Positions 1 to 7,162 of a DNA stretch of 44,432 bases are shown piece after piece. Position 1 is the first letter of the stretch. The number at the start of each line of letters is the position of its first letter. Origin of the DNA: an uncultured Bacteroidia bacterium (GTDB lineage: Bacteria > Bacteroidota > Bacteroidia > Bacteroidales > UBA932); the NCBI GenBank assembly GCA_902761655.1, contig CACWLD010000020.1, forward strand, positions 1 through 44,432, written 5' to 3'. The position numbers were made by a program, and so were the translations under genes. Below the pieces are notes generated by a model. It saw only the letters and a program-made list of their open reading frames with translations. It was not told the origin of the DNA and did not search any database.

Positions 1-345
1 ATCCAGATGGAGCTTCAGCCTATGTTTGCCCTCTCGTTTGTTCCCATGAAGAGTGATGTGAGGTCATACATGCCTTTCGACCGTCATGTTGATGCTATCA
101 ATCATAGAAAGTCTGTCCGCCATATATATATAAATAATGTGTTGCCGTCGTTCTCGGAAGACGAGACACATGAGTATTTTGCTTACATAGATTCTCTCTC
201 TTCCCAGATAGCACGTAGTCGTGTGACAAGCGAGACTATGGACTTGCTGCTTCTTAGGGCAGTTGCATTTGCTTCGCTGCAGAACTTTGAATCGGCTATC
301 GATGACTTCTCTACTTACCTGCAGGAAGATTCGACAAATCGTTAG
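1..345 (+). CDS. C-terminal part of a probable TPR-type protein, 5' end outside window
   Basis: The frame is open at the window edge and ends at a TAG at 343-345. The last ~45 residues look like one tetratricopeptide helix pair (LLLLRAVAFASLQNFESAI...), which suggests a helical scaffold protein. The protein stops about halfway through what should be a TPR unit, so the gene may be truncated at its 3' end. It is oriented towards the minus-strand signalling genes that follow, with only 19 nt between the stop codons. The base composition is A+T-rich, like those neighbours. The function is not recognised; the TPR call rests on helix periodicity and the 'AF..L.NFE.AI.DF..YL' pattern only. Confidence 0.5.
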   Translation: MQMELQPMFALSFVPMKSDVRSYMPFDRHVDAINHRKSVRHIYINNVLPSFSEDETHEYFAYIDSLSSQIARSRVTSETMDLLLLRAVAFASLQNFESAIDDFSTYLQEDSTNR

Positions 346-364
346 CCATAATCACTATCTTCCC

Positions 365-1195
365 TTATACGAGGGTATTCATACTATCATCAACGAACTC
401 TTGAGCTTCAGGATTGACTATGTCATCAAGTGCCATCCCATTATTTGCAACAGCATCAGCAACCATATCATCTACTGTGATACCCGATCCTTCTGCATCA
501 ATTATCTCATCAGGATCAAGCGAACGATTATCATTAGCATCAATGAGAACAGTGTCCACTTCGCCATCTCCATCTGTGTCAATAAATTCCGAATAATGCC
601 CATCCACAGCGCCGTAACCTACTATTGCTGTTCCTCCCGATTCAAGTTCAACTTGACCGACACCGACTATATGGACATCTACATCAGATTCATCAGCATT
701 ATCCATAGCTACAATCTCCGGCTCATTCTGGGTTGGAGAATAAGGCGGGCACTCAACCTGGCTGATTACATTTTGTCCAAATTCAGCTCTAGCCTCATCG
801 CTCATCTCCTGCCATTCAGCATCATCAGCCCGGAAAGTAGTATATACATTGCCGTGCCATACAAATGCGCCACCAGGTCCTATTTCAGCTCGTGCAGCAG
901 CGAAGGCCTGGTTGAAAGACATATCATTTGTAACTGAATGAGCTAACTGAACTTCCACAACCTCATCTATTGGGGAAGCGCTGCTTTCCACGTCAGTACT
1001 ATTAACAACTTCTGTTGTTGGCAATGATTGAATGACTGATGTTGCACTTGATCCAATGAGAATCCCAGGGATTCCTCCGACTAATACAGCCTGCCAGAAA
1101 CGAGGGGCGGTATCCTTTGTCTCTTCTTTCTCAATTTCAAGCATAGGTCTTGTTGACTCGGTATACAATGTTGCGGTGGCGGTTTGTGTTTTCAT
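365..1195 (-). CDS. Conserved hypothetical membrane-anchored protein with EF-hand-like loops
   Basis: A 276-residue protein. A short cytoplasmic N-terminus is followed by one hydrophobic segment at about residues 33-55 (Gly/Ile-rich), then a soluble acidic part. A central block (NQAFAAARAEIGPGGAFVW, ~93-112) is typical of an uncharacterised Bacteroidales family. Near residues 206-230 two Asp-rich loops occur: D206-x-D208-x-D210-G-x-x-D214, then D219-x-N221-x-N223 ending in D227/D229/E230. These resemble EF-hand or dockerin-type calcium loops. It lies downstream of the PP2C/FHA genes on the same strand but has its own -7 element, so it is probably a separate transcript of the same module. No enzymatic motif was seen. 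Function unknown. Confidence 0.8.
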   Translation of the reverse strand: MKTQTATATLYTESTRPMLEIEKEETKDTAPRFWQAVLVGGIPGILIGSSATSVIQSLPTTEVVNSTDVESSASPIDEVVEVQLAHSVTNDMSFNQAFAAARAEIGPGGAFVWHGNVYTTFRADDAEWQEMSDEARAEFGQNVISQVECPPYSPTQNEPEIVAMDNADESDVDVHIVGVGQVELESGGTAIVGYGAVDGHYSEFIDTDGDGEVDTVLIDANDNRSLDPDEIIDAEGSGITVDDMVADAVANNGMALDDIVNPEAQEFVDDSMNTLV

Positions 1196-1245
1196 GAGTA
1201 TTACTTGTTTTATGGTTTATTATTAGTATTTGTTCTTTCTGAGGA

Positions 1246-1273
1246 CAAAACTAAAACCCAATAATCATTCAAA
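1246..1273 (-). promoter_or_regulatory. Bacteroidetes-type promoter for the EF-hand-like protein
   Basis: On the minus strand TAGTTTTG (1246-1253) matches the -7 consensus TAnnTTTG. A TTTG (1270-1273) lies 16 nt upstream, close to the usual -33 spacing. It is about 50 nt ahead of the start codon at 1195. Sequence match only. Confidence 0.5.
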
Positions 1274-1322
1274 AAAGATATTGATTAAATACTACATAAA
1301 ATGTATGGTTTCTTGTATAAAA

Positions 1323-2180
1323 TTACTTTTTGAGATAAAACTTTGCGACAAGAAAATATAATAATAACAGAAAAAGCATTAAATACCAAACAAGATTACG
1401 TTTGAGTGATTTTGTTTTTCCAGACGTTTTCCCATCCACAGACTCAACCCTAACCAAAATAGCAGAGTGATTGTCTTGATTATCTCTGGTTACATTCCTC
1501 AAAATATCTATTTTCTTTTTATCAGTTGTATGCAAGGATAGAATATTCACTAATTCTCGATTATCCGTCTTCTCGAGCATTCCATCACTGCAAAGGAAAA
1601 GATAATCACCAGACTCTATGTCCGTCAAATTAAAACAGTCTGCTTTTGTTCGCGTCTCCTGATTAGGTTGAATAGCACGAGTAATCACATTCTTCTGTCG
1701 TGAAGTTTTTGCTTCTTCCTCCGACATCTCTCCCAAAGAGATAAGTTCATTTACTAATGAATGATCCCTCGTTACGTGAAGAATTTGTTTTTTAGAAGGA
1801 CGAATATGATAGATTCGGCTATCACCAATATGAGCTATAAAACAACCTCCAGGATGGAATTTAGCAAAGGCTAATGTCGTACCCATCTTCTTTTCTTCCT
1901 CGGTATCTATAGCATCCAATGAATCGTAAGCGGCATTCAGGGCATCATTAAAAACTACTTCAGTAAAATCGTTATCTGGAACAGTAGGTACTAAGCGAGA
2001 TAGGGTCTCACAAACAACTCTAGAAGCAACCTCACCGGCAGCATGACCTCCCATCCCGTCGCATAGAATGAACAAATTGCCATTGGAAGGCATATCTTCT
2101 GATAAAGGATAGATATAATCTTCCTGATTGCTACGCTTTCCTAATTCGTATATGGAATGAGCTATTAGTTTATACTGCAT
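1323..2180 (-). CDS. PP2C-family serine/threonine protein phosphatase, C-terminal membrane anchor
   Basis: A metal-dependent PPM/PP2C phosphatase that removes phosphate from Ser/Thr. The family's metal-site motifs are all present and in order: DGMGGH near residue 41, GDSR near 118, a SDG block (FLCSDGM) near 197, and a terminal DN (QDNHSAILV) near 235, so the enzyme should be active. The catalytic domain is followed by a single strongly hydrophobic segment (~266-282) and a short basic end (KFYLKK), which would tether the enzyme to the inner membrane facing the cytoplasm. It starts 11 nt after the FHA/zinc-ribbon gene on the same strand, so the two are likely one operon and the FHA protein may present its substrate. 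The cognate kinase is not in the window. Confidence 0.95.
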   Translation of the reverse strand: MQYKLIAHSIYELGKRSNQEDYIYPLSEDMPSNGNLFILCDGMGGHAAGEVASRVVCETLSRLVPTVPDNDFTEVVFNDALNAAYDSLDAIDTEEEKKMGTTLAFAKFHPGGCFIAHIGDSRIYHIRPSKKQILHVTRDHSLVNELISLGEMSEEEAKTSRQKNVITRAIQPNQETRTKADCFNLTDIESGDYLFLCSDGMLEKTDNRELVNILSLHTTDKKKIDILRNVTRDNQDNHSAILVRVESVDGKTSGKTKSLKRNLVWYLMLFLLLLYFLVAKFYLKK

Positions 2181-2191
2181 AGGAAGTCCTT

Positions 2192-2743
2192 TTAAATTAT
2201 GGTCTCATCATTAATTGGAGTTCCGATATATTGGAGCGTGGTCTCACAAAGCCGAACTATGTCACCATGCTTCAGACCTACCTTATCGTTGTCTTCTAAA
2301 AGTTTCCCATTGATAGTGGTAGGATTTTGATTCTTTGCATTGGAAGCATAAACATGGTACTGTGCATCGTTGCCAAAGACAACTTCTACACATAAATGCT
2401 CCCGACTCATTCCTTGATCTGTAGTAGAAATTGGTATATCTGCCTTAGATGGAGTTTTAGTAGTTTTGCGACCGATTATTTGCCGTCCTTCCTTTAACGG
2501 ATATAACAAACCTGTGATCTTGTCTAGTAAATAACCTACAGATCCTTTTCTGGATAGGTTTACAACAGTATCATCATCTACCACTTTTGCTGCGCCAGAA
2601 GAGATATTAGAGGGCATAAAACTAGTAAACTTACCCTTGTGCCTGCAATTTGGACACGTTACGTTCTTAGAATAATTAGCAGGGTTGTCAAATGCTTCTA
2701 ATAATGCGCCGCATACAGGGCATTTGATGTGAATCTTTTCCAT
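2192..2743 (-). CDS. Zinc-ribbon plus FHA domain protein
   Basis: A 183-residue cytoplasmic protein. The N-terminus carries a four-cysteine zinc ribbon (C8-x2-C11 ... C30-x2-C33, of the type CPVC/CPNC). A linker of about 40 residues follows, then a forkhead-associated domain at roughly 88-172 with the expected GRK start, S-R-E-H core and N-G turn (TINGKLLEDNDKV). FHA domains bind phosphothreonine peptides. It is directly upstream of the PP2C gene, which fits a reader and eraser of the same phosphosites. A threonine-rich stretch just before the FHA domain (DDDTVV) and the very C-terminus (NDETII) could themselves be phosphorylated; that is inference. Confidence 0.9.
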   Translation of the reverse strand: MEKIHIKCPVCGALLEAFDNPANYSKNVTCPNCRHKGKFTSFMPSNISSGAAKVVDDDTVVNLSRKGSVGYLLDKITGLLYPLKEGRQIIGRKTTKTPSKADIPISTTDQGMSREHLCVEVVFGNDAQYHVYASNAKNQNPTTINGKLLEDNDKVGLKHGDIVRLCETTLQYIGTPINDETII

Positions 2744-2765
2744 ATAACAGTTATTTGGTATAAGA

Positions 2766-2773
2766 CAAAACTA
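2766..2773 (-). promoter_or_regulatory. -7 element for the FHA-PP2C operon
   Basis: TAGTTTTG on the minus strand, identical to the -7 element of the EF-hand-like gene and a full match to TAnnTTTG. It lies 22 nt ahead of the ATG at 2743. It implies that FHA-PP2C can be transcribed separately from the upstream LytTR-FHA pair. Confidence 0.45.
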
Positions 2774-2847
2774 TATTCCCTTACTAACAATAAAAAGGAT
2801 CATTCCTAATAATACATGAAACTATGGGGTTTACTGATGAAATACAA

Positions 2848-3543
2848 CTATTCAGTATACTTTGATTTACAATATGGACAAGCTCTGTTTTTTATCAACT
2901 CATTGTATGGAGTGAATCCCAAGAAACGTTTACAAGCCAAATTAGGGCACACGTATTTTTCGCGGAATGCTTCTTCAATCTCTCTTGACTTTAATGGAAC
3001 CTTGCTGGCATTAATGTAACGTATAAGAGCAAATACTAGCGCGAACACCGCAGCCAATGCGATCATTATGATTCTGGCATTAGGGAGGAAGACTGCAATT
3101 CCTATTGATGTCATTGAGAGCACTCCAGGCAAAGCACTAAGAGCATTCAGTTTTCCTTGTTTCACTTGCATATCAAACTTAGCTTGCTGATAATCGTCAT
3201 ACACTCCTTTGAGGTGCCTTATTGAATATGCCTGTTTGGAGGTTGCCGTTTTGACGACAGACTCCAAGTCAAGGTGATATCTGGATGGCCCAAGTTCAAC
3301 ACTATCCTGTAAACTAATGCCTCTTTTCTTCTTATAATCTACACCATTGACATACGTAATGTTATTATCTGTAATATCCTCGATGCTAATTGAATCCTTT
3401 TCAATGGTAATCTTGCAGTGTCTTCTACTAACATCTTTTGACACACTACCGGGAGTACCAATAAAAACAGTCTGTCCGTTAAAGGTGACTGCCAATCTAG
3501 GATTCTCAACTCCACTCTCTCGGCCTATTATTAGTTCTGTCAT
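2848..3543 (-). CDS. FHA domain membrane protein with C-terminal zinc ribbon
   Basis: 231 residues with the mirror-image layout of the other FHA gene. An N-terminal FHA domain (~1-95) has G7-R8, an S-R-R-H motif near 39-42 and a V-N-G turn. A linker follows, then two adjacent hydrophobic segments (~133-175) and a C-terminal four-cysteine ribbon (C199, C204, C222, C225). The protein should sit in the inner membrane as a hairpin with both the FHA domain and the zinc ribbon in the cytoplasm. Its start codon overlaps the stop of the LytTR gene by 4 nt, indicating translational coupling. It probably recruits phosphothreonine-bearing partners to the membrane (inference). Confidence 0.88.
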   Translation of the reverse strand: MTELIIGRESGVENPRLAVTFNGQTVFIGTPGSVSKDVSRRHCKITIEKDSISIEDITDNNITYVNGVDYKKKRGISLQDSVELGPSRYHLDLESVVKTATSKQAYSIRHLKGVYDDYQQAKFDMQVKQGKLNALSALPGVLSMTSIGIAVFLPNARIIMIALAAVFALVFALIRYINASKVPLKSREIEEAFREKYVCPNLACKRFLGFTPYNELIKNRACPYCKSKYTE

Positions 3544-3923
3544 TTGTCCTCAGGTTTATGATATGGAGAAATTAACTCTTTAAGTCCTTTCAGGGCCACT
3601 TTTGATACAGGAAGGGTATATGAAAAGTTTTGCTGATCACTTAAGGTTAGCTCCTGTTTCAAAGTATTAATCCGGTAAATATAACTGAGATTAATGATGA
3701 AACGTTTCCCTATCCGTGCAAAAGTTCCAGGAGCATCTTTGAAACGAAGAGCCAACAACTCTTCCATTCTTCCAAGATTCATTAATAGCATATCAGCAAC
3801 ACCATTGATTGAGACAAACTTAGTATAATTCCCGTCCGCCTCAAAATAAACCACAGACGAGAGATCCACCCTCAATAGTTCATCTCTTGAATTAAAGTAT
3901 ATAATTCTTGGCTTCATACACAC
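3540..3923 (-). CDS. Stand-alone LytTR-type DNA-binding protein
   Basis: 127 residues that consist almost wholly of a LytTR DNA-binding domain: DLSSVVYFEADGNYTKF at the start, then a central 'F.RIGKRFIINLSYI' strand, then a final 'LPVSKVALKGLKELI' helix. LytTR domains bind short direct repeats upstream of target genes. There is no receiver or sensor domain, so activity must be set by abundance or a partner; the coupled FHA gene (4-nt overlap) is the obvious candidate. The start could be residue 1 (3923) or the Met at residue 3 (3917). Confidence 0.92.
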   Translation of the reverse strand: MCMKPRIIYFNSRDELLRVDLSSVVYFEADGNYTKFVSINGVADMLLMNLGRMEELLALRFKDAPGTFARIGKRFIINLSYIYRINTLKQELTLSDQQNFSYTLPVSKVALKGLKELISPYHKPEDK

Positions 3924-3953
3924 TTAAAGATATCTGGATACAGATAACATCTA

Positions 3954-3961
3954 CAAATATA
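3954..3961 (-). promoter_or_regulatory. -7 element upstream of the LytTR gene
   Basis: TATATTTG on the minus strand, a full match to TAnnTTTG, about 30 nt ahead of the LytTR start. No clear -33 TTG at the usual spacing. Confidence 0.45.
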
Positions 3962-3982
3962 CTAAAGAATGCAATTCATTAA

Positions 3983-4165
3983 TACACTTATGTTAGCTTC
4001 TCTAGACTTCCTTTTCATGAAAAGGATACAAAGGATAAGAAAGCGGATATTGAAGTACGGAGTGAAGAGGATATACTCGTTTTAAACGGCCGTGGAGCGG
4101 AAGTGGTTGATTATCAAGCCGTGAATTCAAGAGATGTTGAATATAAGCGTGCATTATGGAATTAG
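3983..4165 (+). pseudogene. Possible gene remnant, open frame without start codon
   Basis: Sixty codons are open between a TAA at 3980-3982 and a TAG at 4163-4165. The translation is rich in Lys, Asp, Glu and Val and looks protein-like rather than random, yet it has no ATG, GTG or TTG in a useful place. The product is not recognised. It may be the 3' end of a gene removed by a deletion, or chance. Confidence 0.2.
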
Positions 4166-4396
4166 AAGGTGTGGAATAACAAAGGGGCCCCCAGTGGTGG
4201 GCGACCCTTTGACCGGATGGATTGGCAATCAGTTCCAAGGAACTGGTTAAACGTCAACTTCTCAGAAGACGTTTCCGAATGACCTCCTTAACAACCACGA
4301 AGAACTTTGAGATGCTCTTCGTTTCTTTCGTCATCGCAGCTCGATGCTTTCGCTCAAGGGAGATTCCAAAAGAGAGATTGGTTTTGAGATAGAAAA

Positions 4397-4420
4397 AGTG
4401 CCACTCAAAAGAGTAGCACT
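4397..4420 (-). terminator. Probable minus-strand rho-independent terminator
   Basis: A 10-bp stem with one mismatch closes a 4-nt loop. On the minus strand it is followed directly by TTTTTCT. It would end transcription arriving from the methyltransferase/rhomboid/SGNH genes to the right, although it lies about 280 nt past the last stop codon. Confidence 0.55.
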
Positions 4421-4539
4421 TTGTGAGTTTTAACATGCTCTTTCTCAAGGGGCATCCTCATTATTCAATACAAAGTTACATGTTTCATTATAGTTTACAA
4501 CACTTTTCAATGATCTTTCTGCCGGCAAGGTATGGAGAG

Positions 4540-4570
4540 TTATCCGTGTTCCTTAAAAGTACACGGATAA
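4540..4570. repeat. Perfect 10-bp inverted repeat
   Basis: TTATCCGTGT (4540-4549) and its exact reverse complement (4561-4570) flank an 11-nt spacer. On the plus strand it is followed by TGTTTT, a poor T-tract. It could be a weak terminator, an operator or an RNA hairpin. Confidence 0.45.
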
Positions 4571-4701
4571 TGTTTTAATCTGCTGATTATTGGTGAATTA
4601 TCTTTTATATATGTGGCAATTATTACGAATAATCAACGATTGAATGACAGAAGTAATCGTATGGTTGCGCTCCACGGACATTTTGTCGTCCTGAAAAAAG
4701 G

Positions 4702-5376
4702 TTACCAGATGAAGGGCAGGAGGCGGTATTTGACGCGGTGTTTGTATTCGGTGTAGCCGGGAAGGCCTTGTGAGAGGACGGATTCTTCGTTTTTGATGCG
4801 TTTGGCTATGACGGGGATGTAGCCGAGCATTATTAGGAAGGATATCGGGGAAGCAAGGACCAGGGGCATTGCCAGGAAGAGGATGGTGGTGGCCATATAC
4901 ATTGGATGGCGGACTATTCCGTAGAGGCCTGTGTCTATGACTTTCTGGTTTTCCTGGACTTCGATTGTGCGGGAGAGGTAGGTGTTCTCGCGGAGGACTT
5001 CGGCGTAAAGGAGATAGGATATCAGGAAGAGGGCTGCTGCTGCCCAGACGGCCCAGTTGGGAAGCAGCCACCAGCCGAAACGCCAGTTGAGGCCGGCTGC
5101 GACAAAGGCCGCGGTGAACAGCAGGCCGCTAAGGGCCACTACGGTCTTTTGCTCGGATTCCTTTTCTTTGGCGTTGAGGCGCTTTTGGAGCAGATCGGGG
5201 TTTTTGGCCATCAGGATGAGTCCTGCTACGAACATAGGCACGAAAAGGATGCCCATCAGCAGCCACCCCTGCCAGTAATGGAAGGATCCAGCTGGAATGA
5301 ACAGCAATGCGCCAAGGAGTATTACTCCCAGGAAGAATTTGGTCAGAGCCTGGAATAATAATTCTTTTTTCATCAT
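4702..5376 (-). CDS. Isoprenylcysteine methyltransferase (ICMT/PEMT)-family membrane protein
   Basis: 224 residues with about five hydrophobic segments. The C-terminal half has the family's SAM-binding signature: 'TGLYGIVRHPMYMA' near residue 150, followed by 'KNEESVL' and 'GYTEYKHRVKYRLLPFIW'. Bacterial members are integral membrane methyltransferases whose substrates are mostly unknown, so no substrate is assigned. The gene follows the rhomboid gene on the same strand with an 8-nt gap and is likely the last gene of a three-gene operon (SGNH, rhomboid, methyltransferase). The start is MMKKELL at 5376. Confidence 0.88.
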   Translation of the reverse strand: MMKKELLFQALTKFFLGVILLGALLFIPAGSFHYWQGWLLMGILFVPMFVAGLILMAKNPDLLQKRLNAKEKESEQKTVVALSGLLFTAAFVAAGLNWRFGWWLLPNWAVWAAAALFLISYLLYAEVLRENTYLSRTIEVQENQKVIDTGLYGIVRHPMYMATTILFLAMPLVLASPISFLIMLGYIPVIAKRIKNEESVLSQGLPGYTEYKHRVKYRLLPFIW

Positions 5377-5384
5377 ACGGGCGG

Positions 5385-5996
5385 TTATAATCCCAGTTGG
5401 GAGAGGAAGTGGTGGAGGATGGAGGGGCGGCAGATGAGGGGGAAGGCAAGGCCGTAGAGGGCGCCCCAGAAGTGGGCGGTGTGGCCTATGTTGTCCATAT
5501 TGCGCTTGGCCATATACCAGCAGTAGAGCAGGTAGAGAGGGGCGAAGATGTAGCCGGGGATGGGGATGGGAATCAGGTAGATGTAGATGCCCATCTTGGG
5601 CTCGAACAGTATGGAGGCAAACAGGATGGCTGAAACTGCTCCGGAGGCTCCTACGGCGTTGTATCCGGGGATGTCTTTGTATTTGATAAGGTCCCCTATC
5701 GTTGATACCGCAATGGCACTGACATACAGGAATACATATAGGATAATGCCCGATGAGTTGCCAAATGCTATCTGGAAATACTGCTCCACCACCGTCCCGA
5801 AGAAGTACAGCGTGAGCATATTGAAGAACAGATGCCCCCAGCCGCTGTGGACCAGTCCGTAGCTAAGCATCCGGTACCATTGCTTCCTGTGCCAGACATC
5901 GTAGGCATTGAATTTCAACGCGTTGAAATTCAGCCTGCCGTACAGGCACAGGAGACTTACAAGGGCCGTGATTGCTATGATTATTATCGTTACCAT
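5385..5996 (-). CDS. Rhomboid-family intramembrane serine protease
   Basis: 203 residues and about six membrane segments. The catalytic Ser sits in G-A-S118-G, and the partner His in 'GHTAHFWGALYG' (H175 most likely). The 'SGWGHLFFNM' block (H55, N59) matches the oxyanion-side residues of rhomboids. The enzyme cuts transmembrane segments of other proteins inside the inner membrane. Its start overlaps the end of the SGNH gene by 7 nt, so the two are co-transcribed. The substrate is unknown. Confidence 0.93.
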   Translation of the reverse strand: MVTIIIIAITALVSLLCLYGRLNFNALKFNAYDVWHRKQWYRMLSYGLVHSGWGHLFFNMLTLYFFGTVVEQYFQIAFGNSSGIILYVFLYVSAIAVSTIGDLIKYKDIPGYNAVGASGAVSAILFASILFEPKMGIYIYLIPIPIPGYIFAPLYLLYCWYMAKRNMDNIGHTAHFWGALYGLAFPLICRPSILHHFLSQLGL

Positions 5997-6571
5997 TTGA
6001 TTGCGGTATAGATGGCTTCGGCAAGCATCTGTGCGCCGGTGCGCTGCGGATGGACGCCGTCGCGGCAGTATGTATTGTCAGTGAAAAGGTCTTTCAGATC
6101 TATCAGTTCCAGCCCTGTCTCCTTGGCTATCTCGCGGATGGCAGGGCGGACGCCTTCCTCCAGATTATCGGGGCGGACGCCCAGAATGGGCATACCCATA
6201 ATCAGAAACGCCTGTATTGGTGCGATCAGGACTACTCGGGGATGCGACGGAAGCGCCTGATATGACTCCACCATCTTACTGTAATCCCGCCTGAATACAT
6301 CCGGGTCCCAGTTACGGGTCTTGGTATCGTTGGTGCCCAGCATCAGCAGGACGATGTCGGGATTCCACTCAAGGCTGTCCCTGTACACCCGCTTGCTGAC
6401 ATAGGGTGTATCCGCGTCAAAGCGCGCGGAGGCATCGTTGTAGCCGTAGTTGCGCACTTGGTATCCCGCGCCAAGCTTCTCCTCAAGCAGCGCTGGATAG
6501 CTCTGCTTCCAGGGATTCAGCAGCGTGAATCCCCAGGTAATGCTGTCCCCTATGCAGGCCACCTTTATCAT
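5990..6571 (-). CDS. SGNH/GDSL-family hydrolase, cytoplasmic
   Basis: 193 residues with all four family blocks: the nucleophile block 'ACIGDSITWG' (Ser10), the Gly in 'NYGYND', 'MLGTNDTK' (block III Asn) and 'DGVHPQRTGAQ' with the Asp-His pair near the C-terminus. There is no signal peptide, so it acts inside the cell, probably as a small-molecule or lysophospholipid-type esterase. It is the first gene of the SGNH-rhomboid-methyltransferase run. The grouping of a lipase-like enzyme with two membrane enzymes may point to lipid or membrane-protein handling, but that is inference. Confidence 0.9.
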   Translation of the reverse strand: MIKVACIGDSITWGFTLLNPWKQSYPALLEEKLGAGYQVRNYGYNDASARFDADTPYVSKRVYRDSLEWNPDIVLLMLGTNDTKTRNWDPDVFRRDYSKMVESYQALPSHPRVVLIAPIQAFLIMGMPILGVRPDNLEEGVRPAIREIAKETGLELIDLKDLFTDNTYCRDGVHPQRTGAQMLAEAIYTAIKW

Positions 6572-6643
6572 AGTCTTATCTTTTAATAGCCTAAAATTAA
6601 GAATAATTGGACATTGTTCCTATATTTACCATTCGATAGTGCT

Positions 6644-7162
6644 ATGGAAAAGGCAAGAAACGTGATGACGGTGCGTAAGGCGGAGGAGCGGGATGTGCCG
6701 CGGCTGATGGAGGTGTTCCGTCAGGCGCGCGCCATGATGCGCGCAGACGGGAACACCGAACAGTGGGCCGGGGAATACCCCTCCGAAGCCGTAGTGCTGC
6801 AGGACATCAGCCTTGGGCGATGCTACGCGATTGAGGACGATGCTGGCGTCCTGGTGGGCACGTTCGCCTTCATAGAAGGCGTGGAGCCCACGTACGCGCG
6901 CATCTACGACGGCGCTTGGCTGGAGGACACTCAGCCCTATGCCACTATCCACCGCCTGGCCAGCACGCAAGAAAGCCGCGGCGTTGCCGCGGCCTGCTTC
7001 GCGTGGGCCTGGCAGCACTGCAAGAACCTACGCGTAGATACCCACGAAGACAACCACATTATGCAGCACTGCATACAGAAAGCGGGGTTCACCTACTGCG
7101 GCATTATCTATCTTGCCGATGGTGCACCCCGCCTCGCTTACCAGAAACTCCAGTTTATTTGA
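6644..7162 (+). CDS. GNAT-family N-acetyltransferase
   Basis: About 172 residues from the ATG at 6644; a later ATG at 6665 (MTVRKAEERD) is also possible. Typical GNAT order is seen: an N-terminal 'VRKAEERDVPRLMEVFRQAR' helix, an acceptor-binding strand region, 'IHRLASTQESRGVAAACFAW' as the acetyl-CoA loop, then 'LRVDTHEDN..MQHCIQKAGF.YCG'. It would transfer an acetyl group from acetyl-CoA to an amine; the substrate is unknown. It ends convergently with the esterase gene, sharing 8 nt. Confidence 0.9.
   Translation: MEKARNVMTVRKAEERDVPRLMEVFRQARAMMRADGNTEQWAGEYPSEAVVLQDISLGRCYAIEDDAGVLVGTFAFIEGVEPTYARIYDGAWLEDTQPYATIHRLASTQESRGVAAACFAWAWQHCKNLRVDTHEDNHIMQHCIQKAGFTYCGIIYLADGAPRLAYQKLQFI

Larger units (their letters stand above)
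3924..4701. other. 778-bp stretch without a convincing gene; boundary of the A+T-rich segment
   Basis: No open frame here has a recognisable product. Two short minus-strand frames (4002-4238, 4254-4448) have no domain-like features. On the plus strand an open frame 3983-4165 reads like an acidic, charged protein tail ('...RSEEDILVLNGRGAEVV...') but has no start codon, so it could be the remnant of a lost gene. The stretch holds two inverted repeats (4397-4420 and 4540-4570). It separates the signalling genes from the G+C-richer chromosome to the right. No tRNA, integrase or attachment-site repeat was found. Confidence 0.5.

Noticed and set aside
263-937. 224-residue plus-strand open frame opposite the EF-hand-like gene
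   Set aside because: Translation is rich in Ile, Cys and His with no domain pattern; the opposite strand gives a better protein with a promoter.
4002-4448. Two minus-strand frames of 78 and 64 codons in the gene-free stretch
   Set aside because: No domain, no promoter and no secretion or binding pattern; the second runs through the terminator-like hairpin.
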